DNA from: Tubulanus polymorphus
Lineage: Eukaryota > Nemertea > Palaeonemertea > Tubulaniformes > Tubulanidae
Assembly (NCBI RefSeq): GCF_964204645.1
Contig: NC_134026.1
Span: 26,926,650-26,990,649, forward strand
Length of the DNA: 64,000 nt
Reading direction: 5' to 3'
Shown here: positions 11,595 to 63,949 of the stretch, one piece after another
Position numbering within the stretch: position 1 is the first letter of the stretch
Layout: each line of letters starts with the position of its first letter
Position numbers and translations under genes: made by a program
The notes under the pieces: model-generated
The model's input: the letters and a program-made list of their open reading frames with translations, nothing else
Database searches by the model: none
What the model was told of the DNA's origin: nothing

Positions 11595-12480
11595 GATTTT
11601 AGTTACTTTTTGTCAGTGCTCGAGTTTTATGTTGTATGGAGTATTATCACATGAAATACATTGCTAAAAGAATCATAAATACATCATAAAAATATTCTCT
11701 AGCCTGAACCGATTCGTTTTTAGTACTATTTTTGTTCAGGCCTTTAGTAAGTGTAAACGATCAATATAAAATTTATTGAATTGAATTGACTTTACTTTTC
11801 AGTTTTTACTTAATGTGTTTTCCTTGGTATAAAATGAAAACCAATTCCATCGGTTAAATACCCATAAATCAGCATTAATCCCCGCCTTTTTAATCCCCGA
11901 TTGTTGTTATCCTGAATTTCCAGGACTGTTTCGATTTCGATGAATTGAATCCAGAATCGAATATACGATTGTTTTTTCCTGGTTATACTATTTACCGATG
12001 TTAACCGTCCGATGTTTCGGGCCGCAACATAAGTGCCCGTTTAGTAATTAGATAATCAGGTCCATGAGCGTATCTTCGCAACTTTCATACATTGATATTT
12101 TATGCCCTGTCACATTTTATGGTAAAGAAATTTCATTCCAAGTGCACACAGCCTATTGTTCACAGGTTGGAACTTTAAAAAAAACGCCTTTGTGAAAATA
12201 TCCGATCTTGAATCGAAACCCCGGACAGGTTGCTGAATAAGGTAAACCTTAGTTAGATTGTTTGGCATTGATTCAGACTATATCACTCATTTGGGACCCC
12301 TGGTACTGAGGGTCCAGCTACCTTGATTGTTGCAGGGCCAGGATTTCTTTAGTTCCATTATCACAAAAATGCATTAATCGTGACACAGTGAATCCATAGT
12401 CTAAAGTTGGTCCAATTAAGAATCCTCATAGTTGTGATCATTCGATTTGAAATCCGCAAATAAAAAACGCAACAAAACAG
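11595..12480. other. Intergenic region between EYA 3' end and NPP 5' end
   Basis: No open frame or RNA gene could be supported. It should contain the NPP promoter, since the two minus-strand genes run in tandem with about 0.9 kb between the presumed EYA poly(A) site and the NPP start codon. No TATA box stands out. Confidence 0.5.
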
Positions 12481-12499
12481 TGATATCACATTACATGTG

Positions 12500-12505
12500 T
12501 TTATT
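12500..12505 (-). terminator. Candidate poly(A) signal for EYA
   Basis: Minus-strand AATAAA 2.26 kb past the EYA stop. The stretch 12506-14761 has no coding potential and would be a long 3' UTR, which is usual for EYA genes. Earlier hexamer variants exist, so the true end is uncertain. Confidence 0.35.
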
Positions 12506-14761
12506 GCTCAGGTTAAAATATTCACACTGTAAAAATTGTCCCAAGTCAATAAATGAGGTCAGTCCACTAAAGGAAACTTAAGTAAAGAGGACTGAATAGA
12601 AGCCATATTCCAGCACTACTCAGAATAGAGCAACAATATATATCCCACTTCATATAAAAAGTAATATTTAGACAACCTCTAAAGTGCTAGAATCATCATT
12701 ATATCATCTTTACAGTTGACTACAACAACTAAAATTATTACAATTTACACTTGGATGATGGTCATATGATCTGACCAGTAATTTGTAACTAGCCTCATAT
12801 ATTACAGAATGACAACACTATGTATGGTGAACATTGACAACTCACATGTTAAAAATCATTTTTACAACATTACTATTAACCAGATATCAAAAATAGGTGA
12901 TCAAATGAGCTCTGAAATTTTCACATTATATTTATGTCACCACAAGTAATTGGTCTTGAACATATTTTCTGATGATATCAAACATGAATAGAAAACCACA
13001 TTTTACATTCAACTTATCATAGCTGAATTTTGTGGAATATGCTTTTGTGGGTTAGCTTTGTAGAGAGCCGGGTACCTGAAGATGGTATAAAATGAGATCA
13101 CTATTATGTACAATATTTTACTCAGGAGAAAGGAAAAATATGAAAGGTCTGCGGAAAGAGGCAAAGAAAGGTCTTTATAGTAACACGATCATCAAAACAT
13201 GGGTAGTCTAATATGGATACCTGTCGGACAAGCTCTATGTGTGAGCATTTAAGAAATAAATTAATTGGTAATCTTTAGATAGAGATGAACAGTAAGATTC
13301 AATACATATACATTGGTTACAGCATGGATCATGACATTATTTCAAAAAGTTTTAAGATTTTATGGATAGGAGATTATGATAACAATCTATTCATGATTGA
13401 CTCTTGATTACATATTAGAAAACTATTACGGTACCGGTATACTGTTTTTTGATATTGATATCATGTGATATGTTGTAATACATAAGCCATCTCCGTTAAC
13501 CCAACATTTCTAAAACAGGTTTTCTACTGATTTTCACCCGAAAGGAAAAGCAGCACCAAAGACAATGAAATGAAATTCCAACAACCATAAAAGCAGAAAA
13601 CTGAAATTCACACATACCTTTTGTGAAACTATGACTAGTGTGTGATTGTCCTTAAGAATTTTTCTATGATGATGAAGAAACAAGCTGGTTGTAAGCTGAA
13701 GAAATCAACCAATTACCAGTATCACTATTATAGTGATATTTGATAGCAATCCAGATACAGTATTGATTATGGATGTCCACAATCTAACATTACACAATAT
13801 TATTACGAGATATATTTCAGCACGTGATTAGTTTTGAAGTTCATCCATTCAATCTTTTATTATCAATCTATCATTATTCTATGTTCTTAATATATGATAT
13901 TTTACACCAGAGCACAGTCTTCCAAATGGATTTCAGGTATTTAACAACAAACAGCAATAATCAATATAAAATCCTCTGATGGAGTTTCAACTGAATGAAC
14001 CATTAAGTGGGTACATTAGAAATACATGGTACTGGGTATTTTTAAAGATCAGGGTATAAGTGCTTCACAACCAAGACATAATGCTATGTCCCAAATGAGG
14101 AAAATATAGAATTCTCTGCACCCTTATAGGCAGCAGGGTGAAGAGACCATGCACCTGCTCATGGAGTCGTTTAGCGTCCATGATCTGCCACTCTATATGA
14201 TCAGTTAACAATATATTATAAATACTCTATTACACCATAGATATAAACACGGGTCAAATTATTTCGCAGAAGTTCAAGTTGAGAAAATTTCCCTCTAACA
14301 GCTTCCTATTTGCTCCACAATGACAAGTCATCAATTGAAATTTTCCCTGCTTTGTCATGGTTTTAAGAACGCTCCAATGGCTGGAGAGGTATAGCTAAGA
14401 ATTCAACACAATTTACAGCAGATATCGGCACACTGGATGTCCAAACACATCCTTGTTTAGTCTCTGGACTTGTTCTCGGTTGAACAGCATAAGAATTCTT
14501 CATGAACTAATAGTCAGATCCAGAGGTGATTTTTGTGATTGTTTGACTTTATTAGAAATGCCCTGTCACCAACGGATGAAACTCAAGATCTATACTGATA
14601 ATGCCATGTACACTGTCATCTCTGCTATGAAGAAACCTGCATTCAATGTCACTTTCATTGTAGTTTCAACACTGAGCGAGTACCGAAGTCAATTATGACA
14701 GTGCGAAACATTTCCTCTTCGGTTATCGACCAATTTACAGTTTTGAATGGAAACGCTTCTG

Positions 14762-54814
<40,053 letters not shown>

Positions 54815-57800
54815 AATTCTTTGGACGGATCAATCTAACCTAACATCTTATCAGAGTGACATGCATATTTTTCTGGTTAGGCATCAACTGAAAACAAACA
54901 TTTATATACTTCTTTGAGACAGTGAAAATTAAACATATTCACAATTTTAAGCAGTGATTCCATATCTCTTACGATATCTTTATCAATGTACCTTGAATCT
55001 GTTTGCTTTTATTTTTTTTATTTTAAAACCAAAAAAACAAAAGTCTAAATTTGGATAGATTTTTCACATTTCATAATCTGATTCTGAATATATATTTCCA
55101 TAGTTTTTGAGAGCATGTGGCTGATGTGGCTTCCTGTTAAACAGCTGTTGATTTATCCAACGAAATCCGAGTCAAATTAAAAAATCAATTATTCTATTTG
55201 AGCCTTCACACATTGTTCCAATTGAAAATCCATTCTACAGTTCATATTTCAAATGTAAGCATCAAATGAATTGACAAAACATATTGATTTCAAAAACAGG
55301 TAAGTTAGCATATTATATTATTAACATTACAAATTATTATGAGTGAGTAAAATGGATTATAGAACTGATCCCCGATAGGCTTAATATTTCCGTTCCATGA
55401 TGATTGAAGAAATAGCCGACACGTCTGCTAATAACCCAAAATAAAGGAAAAATTATGTTTCATTCGCACAAACTTTCTAAAATACTCGACAAATAAAACT
55501 ATGAGTTTAAAAATCTTATTTCAATGCTTCGCACTGATCATACAAGGCAACTTATTCAAACTCGTTCTATCACACAAATTGGTGGTGTGGTGATAGTAGC
55601 GCATATACTCCGGTATTGATTAGTCTTTAAAATGCTGAAGGTCCCATAAATCGTTTAAGTATGGGTCTGCAGAAATGGCAGAATTTAAATTTAGATTTAA
55701 AAGTTATATACCCAAGACTCGATAGTACCATAATTGTCAATGTATCAACACAAACTTTTGCAAACAGTTATGATGCAAGCGGAAAATCAATAATTCTCTA
55801 CATCCTTTTTTCAAATCCCATTTTAATGCAGAAACTGCGCATTTGCTACTGAATACAATTAAAAGCGTATGATACAAATGAATTCTTTATTGACTCTCTT
55901 GACTCTCCTTCATTTCCAAATTATTACGCACAGTTAACTAAAGTACACGCTTCCTTCCGGAATGGCGCAATTTCAGCCCAACAACACACATTTACTTGAT
56001 TTCTGCTGATTCAAGTGTTCTGAAATGTTCAATTTGTGCATCCTCCAATAAGGAAAATTTTAATTTTTGCCTCATATTAAAACATTGAAGGGGTATATAC
56101 GGTGTAGGAATACGAGCTTGTTGACCGAATTTTTTCCACCGCGAGTGTTTGAACGATGGACAAACTGTTTGCCATTTCATGTCTGATGAATGATGATGAT
56201 GAGCACTCTCACTCATGATACAGATTCATAATTTGCTATATCAAACAGATGACAGCTCATGGTAACACCCTCAGTGAAAATGACAACTGTTTATTGATGC
56301 TAAAGACTGCATCCTCATCAAGCAACAATACACGCCACGCAATTCAAAAACATCTGTTTTAACGGTATGTGATATCTATTTCAACAACACTTAACACCTT
56401 TTCCAGCCCATGTAGTAGACCCATGTCCTACCTTCAGACGCGCGAGTTCATTAAACATTTGGCCAAAATGTCTTCTCTAAAACTGATTTGTAAACTGAAA
56501 GACTTACCACACTATATAAAGTTCATATGAGATATCTAACTATACATGTACTATTGTAAAACTGCGTTATTCACATGGCTTTTCTGCTGCTAGGAAGTTC
56601 ACAGTATTGGCTTACAGTACTGATGTGTATAAAACTGCCTCTATCTCTCGCATGTAAGTAGGTCAAACTTTAAGAAAAGATGCAGAACATCCTACTACAT
56701 CAGCAATCTGTAGATACAGAGAGCAAACAACCAAGCTAATCCTAATCCAACCACAAGCAGAGTAAACATTGTCTTCCCTCAGTTCATCTCCAACAACTTT
56801 GACTGTTTTGTATTAAGTTACAATCTATTGTATTATAGAAAATTAGTTGATTTAAATCATATATAATGATAATATTCCTAATGTTTAGCAGTCATTTTTA
56901 ATCAATTATATGAGGATTCATTTTTTTGTGAAGAGCTCAGAAATACTTTTTTTATGCATATGAAAATCAGCTACCATAATTTCCAGTCCTTGAGTGAATT
57001 CTTAATGTGATCATTCCTTGATTCAAAAATAGCCATTTTAGATTAATGTAAATTAATGCTAGATAATAAATGAGAGATTCTCCTGGATAGTAATATTTCT
57101 AAACTATTTCATAGAGATATGAGTATAGGTACATTTAAATCTACTACTTGGATAAGGAATATTTCAATACCAGTACCATCTTTGCTCGGATTCCTATCTA
57201 TTTTGCAATGATTTTGCAAATCAGTTTTGAGTTTGAAGTCTAGTTTATGATACGAGTAGGCCTATCCTTTCACCAACCTTTTGTTGCCGTTATCATTTTA
57301 AGTTCAGTCACCCAATAATGAGGATTGCAGTGAAGTGGTGTGTGAAAATATGCAAATGGGAATAAAACTTAATGTAGGCCTATAGAAGATCTATATTTAG
57401 AATCTATCAGTCGACTGATTTGCCATCAAAAAATTGCTGAGATTAAAATAAAATTGGAAGATAGATAGCTATCAAGTAATTTGTAATGAGGATTTTTGGC
57501 CATTTTAATGAAAATGGCATCGCATTTGACAGAGTAATTAGTAACCTTGAGGGTTATGGAGTGTCTTTTATTGTGAAACGTGAAAATATCCAAAGGGAAT
57601 TTAACCATAGTTCGTCCAGTACAATCAAGAGAAGAGACTTGCAATGGAAGTCCAGATACGATATCAACAATGGAAGGCTGGTGATATTATCTCAGCAGCA
57701 TGTTACATGAATGTGAAACTAGCCTAATTAAGGTCTACTGACACTTTTCCCTATTATTTGAATGACATTTGCTGTGTGAAGATTCTGCCAATAATTTCCT

Positions 57801-58040
57801 ACAGAACCTAAACCTTGCCCTTTCAGTAGCCACTTAAACAAGATATATCTCACTACAGCGGCTACTGGGCCATGCTCAGATAATTAATGGGTAGCCGGCG
57901 GGTAAATAGGCACCAAAATGAAATCACTGATACTAACAAAAGCTTATAGCAATAGAAAGTCTTCCCTCCGATCGGACAACCTGAATAGTATTAATTAAAT
58001 GATTAATGACTTACCAGCTATTTGTAAAGAAAACAAAATG
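54815..58040. other. Upstream flank of EYA with no supported gene
   Basis: AT-rich sequence before the EYA start codon; it should hold the EYA promoter and 5' UTR. Short open frames at 55661-55852, 55992-56216 and 57426-57710 show no family features or flanking splice signals that join into a gene. Confidence 0.5.
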
Positions 58041-58047
58041 GGCCAAA

Positions 58048-58090
58048 CCCGGAAGTAAAATTTAATTTTTACTGGACGCCGCCATATTGG
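58048..58090. promoter_or_regulatory. Candidate TATA-less promoter: ETS-type and YY1-type sites
   Basis: CCGGAAGT (an ETS/GABP core, about 58049-58056) lies 22 bases before GCCGCCATATTGG (58078-58090), which matches the YY1 consensus. This pairing is typical of TATA-less animal promoters. The nearest supported gene on the plus strand is the lectin-like gene 870 bases downstream. A minus-strand transcript is also possible because YY1 initiators usually read AAGATGGCGGC. Confidence 0.35.
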
Positions 58091-58958
58091 AATTTCAGTA
58101 TACTTGATTGAAACATCGTGAAAATGGTAAAATATACAAATTCACCTTTTACTTTGCAATTTCATATAGTTTATTACTATTCAGCATATTTTTATATACC
58201 TTCTCCGCGTGGACACAGGGCCGCTGATGAATTTGGATACATTTTAACTGCACTTTTTTCACCCAAAACAAACTACACGTGTTTTTACAGATGGCAGCAC
58301 CTAATGGTATTTGTTTCAGAGCGGTCTCATTCGCAATCGGCGGCGGATAAAAATTGCACGGCACGCAATATGAAAAGGCCATCCTCTTGGTTGATAAATG
58401 TAACCTTTGGTGAGCGAATCAACTGAAGAAAAATGATAGATGTCAAATGTCGCAAATGTGTATTCTTATATCATAACACTTAATTAGCACGAATGGTGAC
58501 TAACCGCCGACCGACAAGTGACAAAAACGTCTTCACCGATTTGATGGCCGAGTCATGGTTTTTTGGAAAAATAACAAGCCCATTATCACTCACTGACTGT
58601 GTAGCAAATCTAGGACCATGTACCTTATTTTCGAATTTTTGTAACATAATATGAAGTACTTTTTCCCGATGCATAAGAGATTCGATTTGATTTCAATTTA
58701 CATTTTTGATATATCGAATGTGCCCGTTTCAGACGGAAACGATTTAGACTAGAAAAGCAATATTTCAAAATTCAAACGCGACGGTGCAGACGCAATTTAA
58801 CCCAACATTACTGCAGATAAATTAACAATATGGCAGGTGGAACATAGCTTAGGAAATGCGGTGCTATTAATCATAAACCGCGCAGATTCAGGGCGCTAGT
58901 GCGTTATCAACCGACATATTGAGCCGACTATCCGTGATGTTACTGGGTTAAACTGATT

Positions 58959-60757
58959 ATGACGATGATTTTTGACGCTTTTTGGGTTTTAGGAGTTGTG
59001 ACACTAATTACTATTAAAAAATCTGGTAAGTAAGACATATGGTTGTTATCTAACTGTGTACAATATCTGAATCATCAACTCGATTAAAGAAACTTGATAT
59101 CCGTAAGGTATGAACATCACTTCATACAAATATATTTAAAACAAAATAATGATTACCGGTACATAACTATTGATTATTACAACCCGATAAAGTCCACTGG
59201 TGTGTGCTTCCCTGTCGGGTTGTGTCTTTCTGTTGAAGTAATGATGATAACAAGAAATGCTATTCTGGAATTAATTAAACGCAAGGCAATTGAAGAAGTG
59301 AGATTGTTTCTAAATTATACCGGTAATTGAAGAAAAATGTTGTGGTTGTTTTTAGTATCATTAATAACGCGCTAACGACTACAATATTAATCAAAATCCC
59401 ATCAGCCTTTGAAATCAAAATAATGAATGAATCGTTGAAGGACAAATTTCTATTTTTCTCCACAAACTATTATAACATCATCGACTATCCAGTCGAGATT
59501 TTGTTTTCATTAGAAATTATAAAATGAAACACAAACACTGTGCAGTCCCGCTGCCGCTTTGAACAAAATTAATCAGTGCAATCGAAATAATTGACGGAAC
59601 TTGTAACGAATTATGTAATCTTATTCCACACATAGTGACCTGTTAATACTTTCTTGCTTCTTTGTAAAGTATTTTAATGTTTTCTTATGTTTCTCCCGGC
59701 CCTTTCCGATCAGTTATCAAGGGCAAATTTTCTACCGAGGTATCGTAAATCGGCCGCTAAAAAGCCTTCACATTATCGTCGACCGGAATCATGGCTGGGA
59801 TGCGATTTGCCATTGACGAGTATTACGATAATTTGGCATGTCGATTCGTAATGAAACGATCGCGCGCAAGATGATTTATTCATTTCTATGTGGAATATAC
59901 CAATGATCTGGGAACTGATGTAGCTATCACAGCATCCCAATATAAAAGATAAGACACGAGATGTGTCGAGATAAGTTTCATTCCTTTATTTTGTATGTGC
60001 AAAATCCTCCCGAGAATTCCGATTGCGGCAGGACACAATGCCGTACGGGATCGGGCCGATTAAACGATACCGCCCACGCACACGGCCCGGCCGGAATATT
60101 TGTTTGTCGTCATCTTTATCCCCGAAAAGCTTAAATGAACATATTTCATAATTTTCAATCACTGCAAAGTTATGTTCTTTTTTAATGTAATATAATTTTT
60201 GAAACAGCAGTCGTTTCGGTGTGAATTTCAGACTGCCAATGTGATGGGATCTGGAATCAAGTTACTGAAGGCACAGAAATTGCGATATATACACAAAACA
60301 AAACACACTCATCAGCAGAAAATCACTGTATTTCACAACAATCACATCTTGCTGGTAGTTTCGGTAATTTAGGATTTCTCTCAGCTGTAATGAGGGCTAT
60401 CTCGTAAGTTTGATTTTTGTTGTTTTTAGTTCAGTTTCACATACAAAATGTCCACAAATCGATATTGATACTTTTTTATCGAACAGGTCTTGCAACATAA
60501 GTACTTCGCTTTGGCACGGTCTCTACGCTGAATTACCTGGGCCAGAATGGCACTGGACAAACAAATCGGCCGACATGTCTGAGTTCCAATCTCTCCTCTT
60601 ACCAACCCCGAAATTGGGTAACTGTGGATTCTTTAAAGATGGCATACAATTACTACCATTGAGTGTTACGCCCTGTAACTCTAGCTTAGGGTACATTTGT
60701 CAACGTAAAACAAGTACGTATTTCACCAATTCATTTTCATATATATTTCTTCATTAA
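58959..60757 (+). CDS. Secreted C-type-lectin-like protein, three exons, about 188 aa
   Basis: Exons 58959-59025, 60232-60403 and 60430-60757 join in frame. Exon 1 codes a hydrophobic leader (VLGVVTLIT) that looks like a signal peptide. The mature protein has a C-type lectin fold pattern: Cys24/Cys26 near the start (DCQCDGIW), AENHC with Cys55, a WHW core at 120-122, CGFF with Cys145, Cys162 and the terminal GYICQ with Cys170, which fits the usual Cys55-Cys170 and Cys145-Cys162 disulfides. The sugar/calcium motifs EPN, QPD and WND are not seen, so carbohydrate binding is doubtful. The C-terminus is uncertain: reading through exon 3 gives a stop at 60757, but a GTACGT donor at 60714 could splice to a short exon 60779-60801. 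The start lies only 158 bases before the F-box gene relative to this stop. Specific function unknown. Confidence 0.7.
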
Positions 60758-60914
60758 TCATTTTTTTTAAATCGAGGTCTGACTGGGGGAGAAATACATC
60801 GGTAAGTATATGTTTTGTTGTTTTCTGAGAAAATATATTGCTACGGGAGATGTACGTAAGTAGTCGTAGTAACGGTTTCCATGCCTACTTGCCGACATAG
60901 CGACGAATGTTGCG

Positions 60915-62698
60915 ATGGCAGATAATGGACGGCGACTCGCTGTTCTCATTGACGATGTTATCAGAAACGCGGGTAACATCATTTCAATTCCCGTATTCAA
61001 CGACAGCAAAGAAGAGGAAATCGAAAGCATTTATGAAGGACATGACTATAGTGAATTGCCCGACCTGCCTGCCGAGAAATTATTTTCATACCTCTCCGAT
61101 CATGATAGGGCGCAACTGGCAAGGACATGTAAGCACTTCTCCAAAATATTCCATTCCCCATCTCTTTGGAGGAGACGATATTATAACCTGAACCAACCAG
61201 GTGTAGAAAAGACCGCAAATAGTTTCGCCGCAGTCCACGGACGATACGTTAGACACCTCGCAATAGAATGTCGCCACCCAACTATCCTGACATGTAAACG
61301 TGTCCAAAAGGGGTTAACATCATTATTTTCTAAATTACACGGTAGGGCATCACTTCGGACCCTTCTCATGCCAGCGCTTGAATTAGAACAATACTGGAGG
61401 TTTGAGTTCAGTCGAGAAAAGCTCATTACTTCGATGTGTCGATTTTTGAGGGGACAAAAACGAATACGGAAAATTGACCTTTCGTCATCACGTATGTCAG
61501 TTTTTGCAGCATTTAGAATTTTAGACGCCTTGGCCCATGGGCCAGGGCGAATTCTATCAGATTTTAATATTCAAGACATGTTTCACGGTAGACTCGGTAT
61601 ATTCCGTTTCACGCGGTACCAAGATATACTTTCTCGCTTTACTAATATAACATATTTACACATCAATTACAACTGCATATCGGACGAGATATTTGACATT
61701 CTCATGAATAACGTAAGCGCATCTTTGAAAAACCTTGCCATAAAAGTTTACAAAAACGATCCTCATTCGCACATTATCTCGGGCACAACATGGAGAGCAT
61801 TCCGCAAGAGATTTCCTCGACTAAGGGTATCATTTGACATCGATGTTATTGGAAGACGAGAAGAGATTATTCCGTTGTTGCGGCCAGAAATACCATTATA
61901 TAAGCTAGAGTTATGGTCAGGTTATGAACATGAAGAGGAATGGAACGTACCGGATACATTGCGATACATCGGCGAAAACTTCGGAAATAAATTAGGTACG
62001 TTTCCACCGTTGAAAATCGATTTTGGTTTTAGAAGTTAGCTAAATAATCTCTCACTGAATATTTTGAATCTGAGAATTAAAATGATGTTTCAGAAACTCT
62101 CGTTCTGGAATATGACAATTCCATAGAACTATTTGACAGCCATCTGATCGAATTATTAAAGAAATGTCGCAAATTGGTGCAAGCTGATCTCACTATGACT
62201 ATGTGCATCCCGACAGTGGAAAGAATTTGCAATATGTTGGAAAACGGCGAGTTTCCCTGTACGTGTGAATTGTTATTGGGCGATACAAATGTAAATCGAT
62301 TGAGTTAAGAGTCCACACCAGGCCATCAAAACTTTTTTATGTGTATTTTATGAGTTATTGGTTTTTTAATAACCTAATAACAAGGTTTTACAATTAATTT
62401 TTCTCTCGAGTTATGCGGGTTTTATCGAGGTCGAACTCAACTAGGGACGAAGTTAATAAAAATCCAATGACGTGAAATGTCAGAAATGAGATTGTACGAT
62501 GGAATTGATACAGCGACGTTTGTACACGAACTGTTTCCATTTTCAGCCCTAAAGAAACTTTACATTACATGCTGCGGCGTGTCTCAACGAGAATGGCAAA
62601 TCCTCAGTGAAATTGATGACAGATACGAACACCTAGCACAGAGAGGCATAGACCTGGATCTCGATACTGATATATTTTTTGAAGAAGACGAGGATTGA
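60915..62698 (+). CDS. F-box protein, FBXO39/FBXO33-like, three exons, 482 aa
   Basis: Exon 1 is 60915-61995 (360 codons), exon 2 62094-62246, exon 3 62484-62698. The F-box is at about residues 48-88 (LPDLPAEKLFSYLSDHDRAQ, then CKHF and SPSLWRR). Leucine-rich-repeat-like sequence follows; LHINYNCISDEIF and DPHSHIISGTTW resemble the matching parts of vertebrate FBXO39. The C-terminus is acidic (FFEEDED). It should recruit substrates to an SCF (SKP1-cullin-1) ubiquitin ligase; the substrate is unknown. The intron 1 donor is GTACGT. For intron 2 the obvious GT donor at 62260 would make a TAA stop at the junction, whereas a GC donor at 62247 (ACG before GCGAGT) keeps the frame open and gives NEMRLYDG, so a GC-AG intron is proposed. 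An untranslated 5' exon near 60779-60801 with donor GTAAGT is possible. Confidence 0.9.
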
Positions 62699-62742
62699 AC
62701 TTGTATTGTAATAAGGCAGCTTTTCATTGCATAAAAGTATGA

Positions 62743-62748
62743 AATAAA
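62743..62748 (+). terminator. Poly(A) signal for the F-box gene
   Basis: AATAAA 45 bases after the stop codon; it gives a very short 3' UTR that ends before the convergent coiled-coil gene. Confidence 0.55.
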
Positions 62749-62882
62749 TTCAGGATTTTATAATTTCGTAAAATCGTTCTTTTAAAAAATCATCCTCATA
62801 GAGATGCGGGTATCAATTTGCAGACCCTAAATTAGATTCCATAACAAGGATTTTATCGATTGAATTCAAATAAAATATTAAT

Positions 62883-62888
62883 TTTATT
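62883..62888 (-). terminator. Candidate poly(A) signal for the coiled-coil gene
   Basis: Minus-strand AATAAA about 190 bases past the stop codon, leaving about 135 bases between the two convergent poly(A) signals. Confidence 0.4.
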
Positions 62889-63079
62889 ATATACACAATA
62901 TATGGATAAACCATGATACAATCAACCTGTAAACTCTAACATAGGCATTATCATATAAAAAGACAAAAATGCTAATTTATAAGAAGATTGATGATTTACA
63001 TGAATAAATGAAGTAGGGCCAACCCTTATATACTGTCAAAATCACTGATGTTGGTGGTATATCAGGGGTTGACTGTACA

Positions 63080-63949
63080 CTATGTTTCTGTATCAGAGGA
63101 TATTTTTTGTAAATCTGATACAAAATTTGCTTCTGCTTTATCTATCGATGTAGATTTGTTGTTAATCCCCAACATCTCTTCCAATTTGACTAATTCTTCA
63201 GGTACTTCGTTTTTCTGTATAGGAATTAAAAAATAAATCTTAAGAGATTAAATGAATTTACAAAATGTTACAAATTAAATAATGTACCATACTTACCTCC
63301 TCCTGTAACTGTAATTTCATTAGAGCAGTGCATGCTAGACTTATGTGACTTTTGAAAAATTCTGCAGCTTCCTGAAATGTTTCAAAGTACCTTACAAAGT
63401 AGTCAGTAACCTGACTGTGGTTTAGTTTCAAGATCGGATAATTATAAGCCCATCCAATTATCAAAAGCTTACCACCAACGATTAGGTAACTAACTACTTA
63501 CTAAGTAGCTTAGTCCTGCAACAAGCAACTTTTTGAACTAACTCAGATCCTTACTTTTTGAGCTTCTTTTATTGCTTCACTCTCCTTCACAATTGCTGCA
63601 TAATCAGCTTTGACATCAGCCAATTTCTTCAAAATAATTTCATTATTGTGGGTCCCATTCTGCATAGATGTAAAATATAACATTGACATCAATATTCAAT
63701 GCGTCATTACCAAGTACAATATTAAAGAAAGCCCACCTCAGATTGACTTTTACATTTCTCTTCAATTTTTGATATATTTTCTTGTAGTTGCTTCGACCCT
63801 CTGAACGCATCATCATCATCTACCTTTTTTTTATCCTCCTGAAAAATATTAAATTTCAATATCACGAATATAGCTCTTTAACAGCTGATTGTTAATAACA
63901 AAGTACATCAGAGAATGGAGAGCCCAAAATAGAACCTATAACTTACCAT
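63080..63949 (-). CDS. Small coiled-coil protein of unknown function, five exons, 139 aa
   Basis: Exons 5' to 3': 63947-63949, 63737-63838, 63555-63659, 63297-63371 and 63080-63214; all four introns are phase 0 and the sum is 420 bases including the TAG stop. The protein begins MEDKKKVDDDDAF and is charged and mostly helical (QLQENISKIEEKCKSQ, ILKKLADVKADYAAIV, EAIKEAQKEAAEFFK), with heptad-like hydrophobic spacing over about residues 15-115. I do not recognise the family. The first exon carries only the ATG; an in-frame TGA lies eight codons upstream. If the ATAG at about 63970 is instead an acceptor, the gene would continue beyond the window edge. It faces the F-box gene tail to tail. A MITE sits in the intron between 63371 and 63555. 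Confidence 0.75.
63400..63496. mobile_element. MITE copy 2, 97 bp, inside an intron of the coiled-coil gene
   Basis: Same ends as the copy at 2263-2371 (TAGTCAGTAACCTGAC to GGTAACTAACTA) and the same body blocks, about 12 bases shorter in the middle. It is flanked by CTTACAAAG (63391-63399) and CTTACTAAG (63497-63505), 8 of 9 identical, an independent 9 bp target duplication. It sits 29 bases upstream of the exon 63297-63371, so it now supplies part of that intron's 3' region. Confidence 0.8.

Noticed and set aside
58118-58426. 102-codon open frame on the plus strand near the ETS/YY1 sites
   Set aside because: Composition is unlike the real exons nearby and the antisense frame is equally open; no domain recognised.
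60410-60757. Reading 60410-60757 as a stand-alone 115-residue protein
   Set aside because: The first 20 bases are intron ending in TTTTTAG; joining to exons 58959-59025 and 60232-60403 gives a signal peptide and full lectin-like fold.
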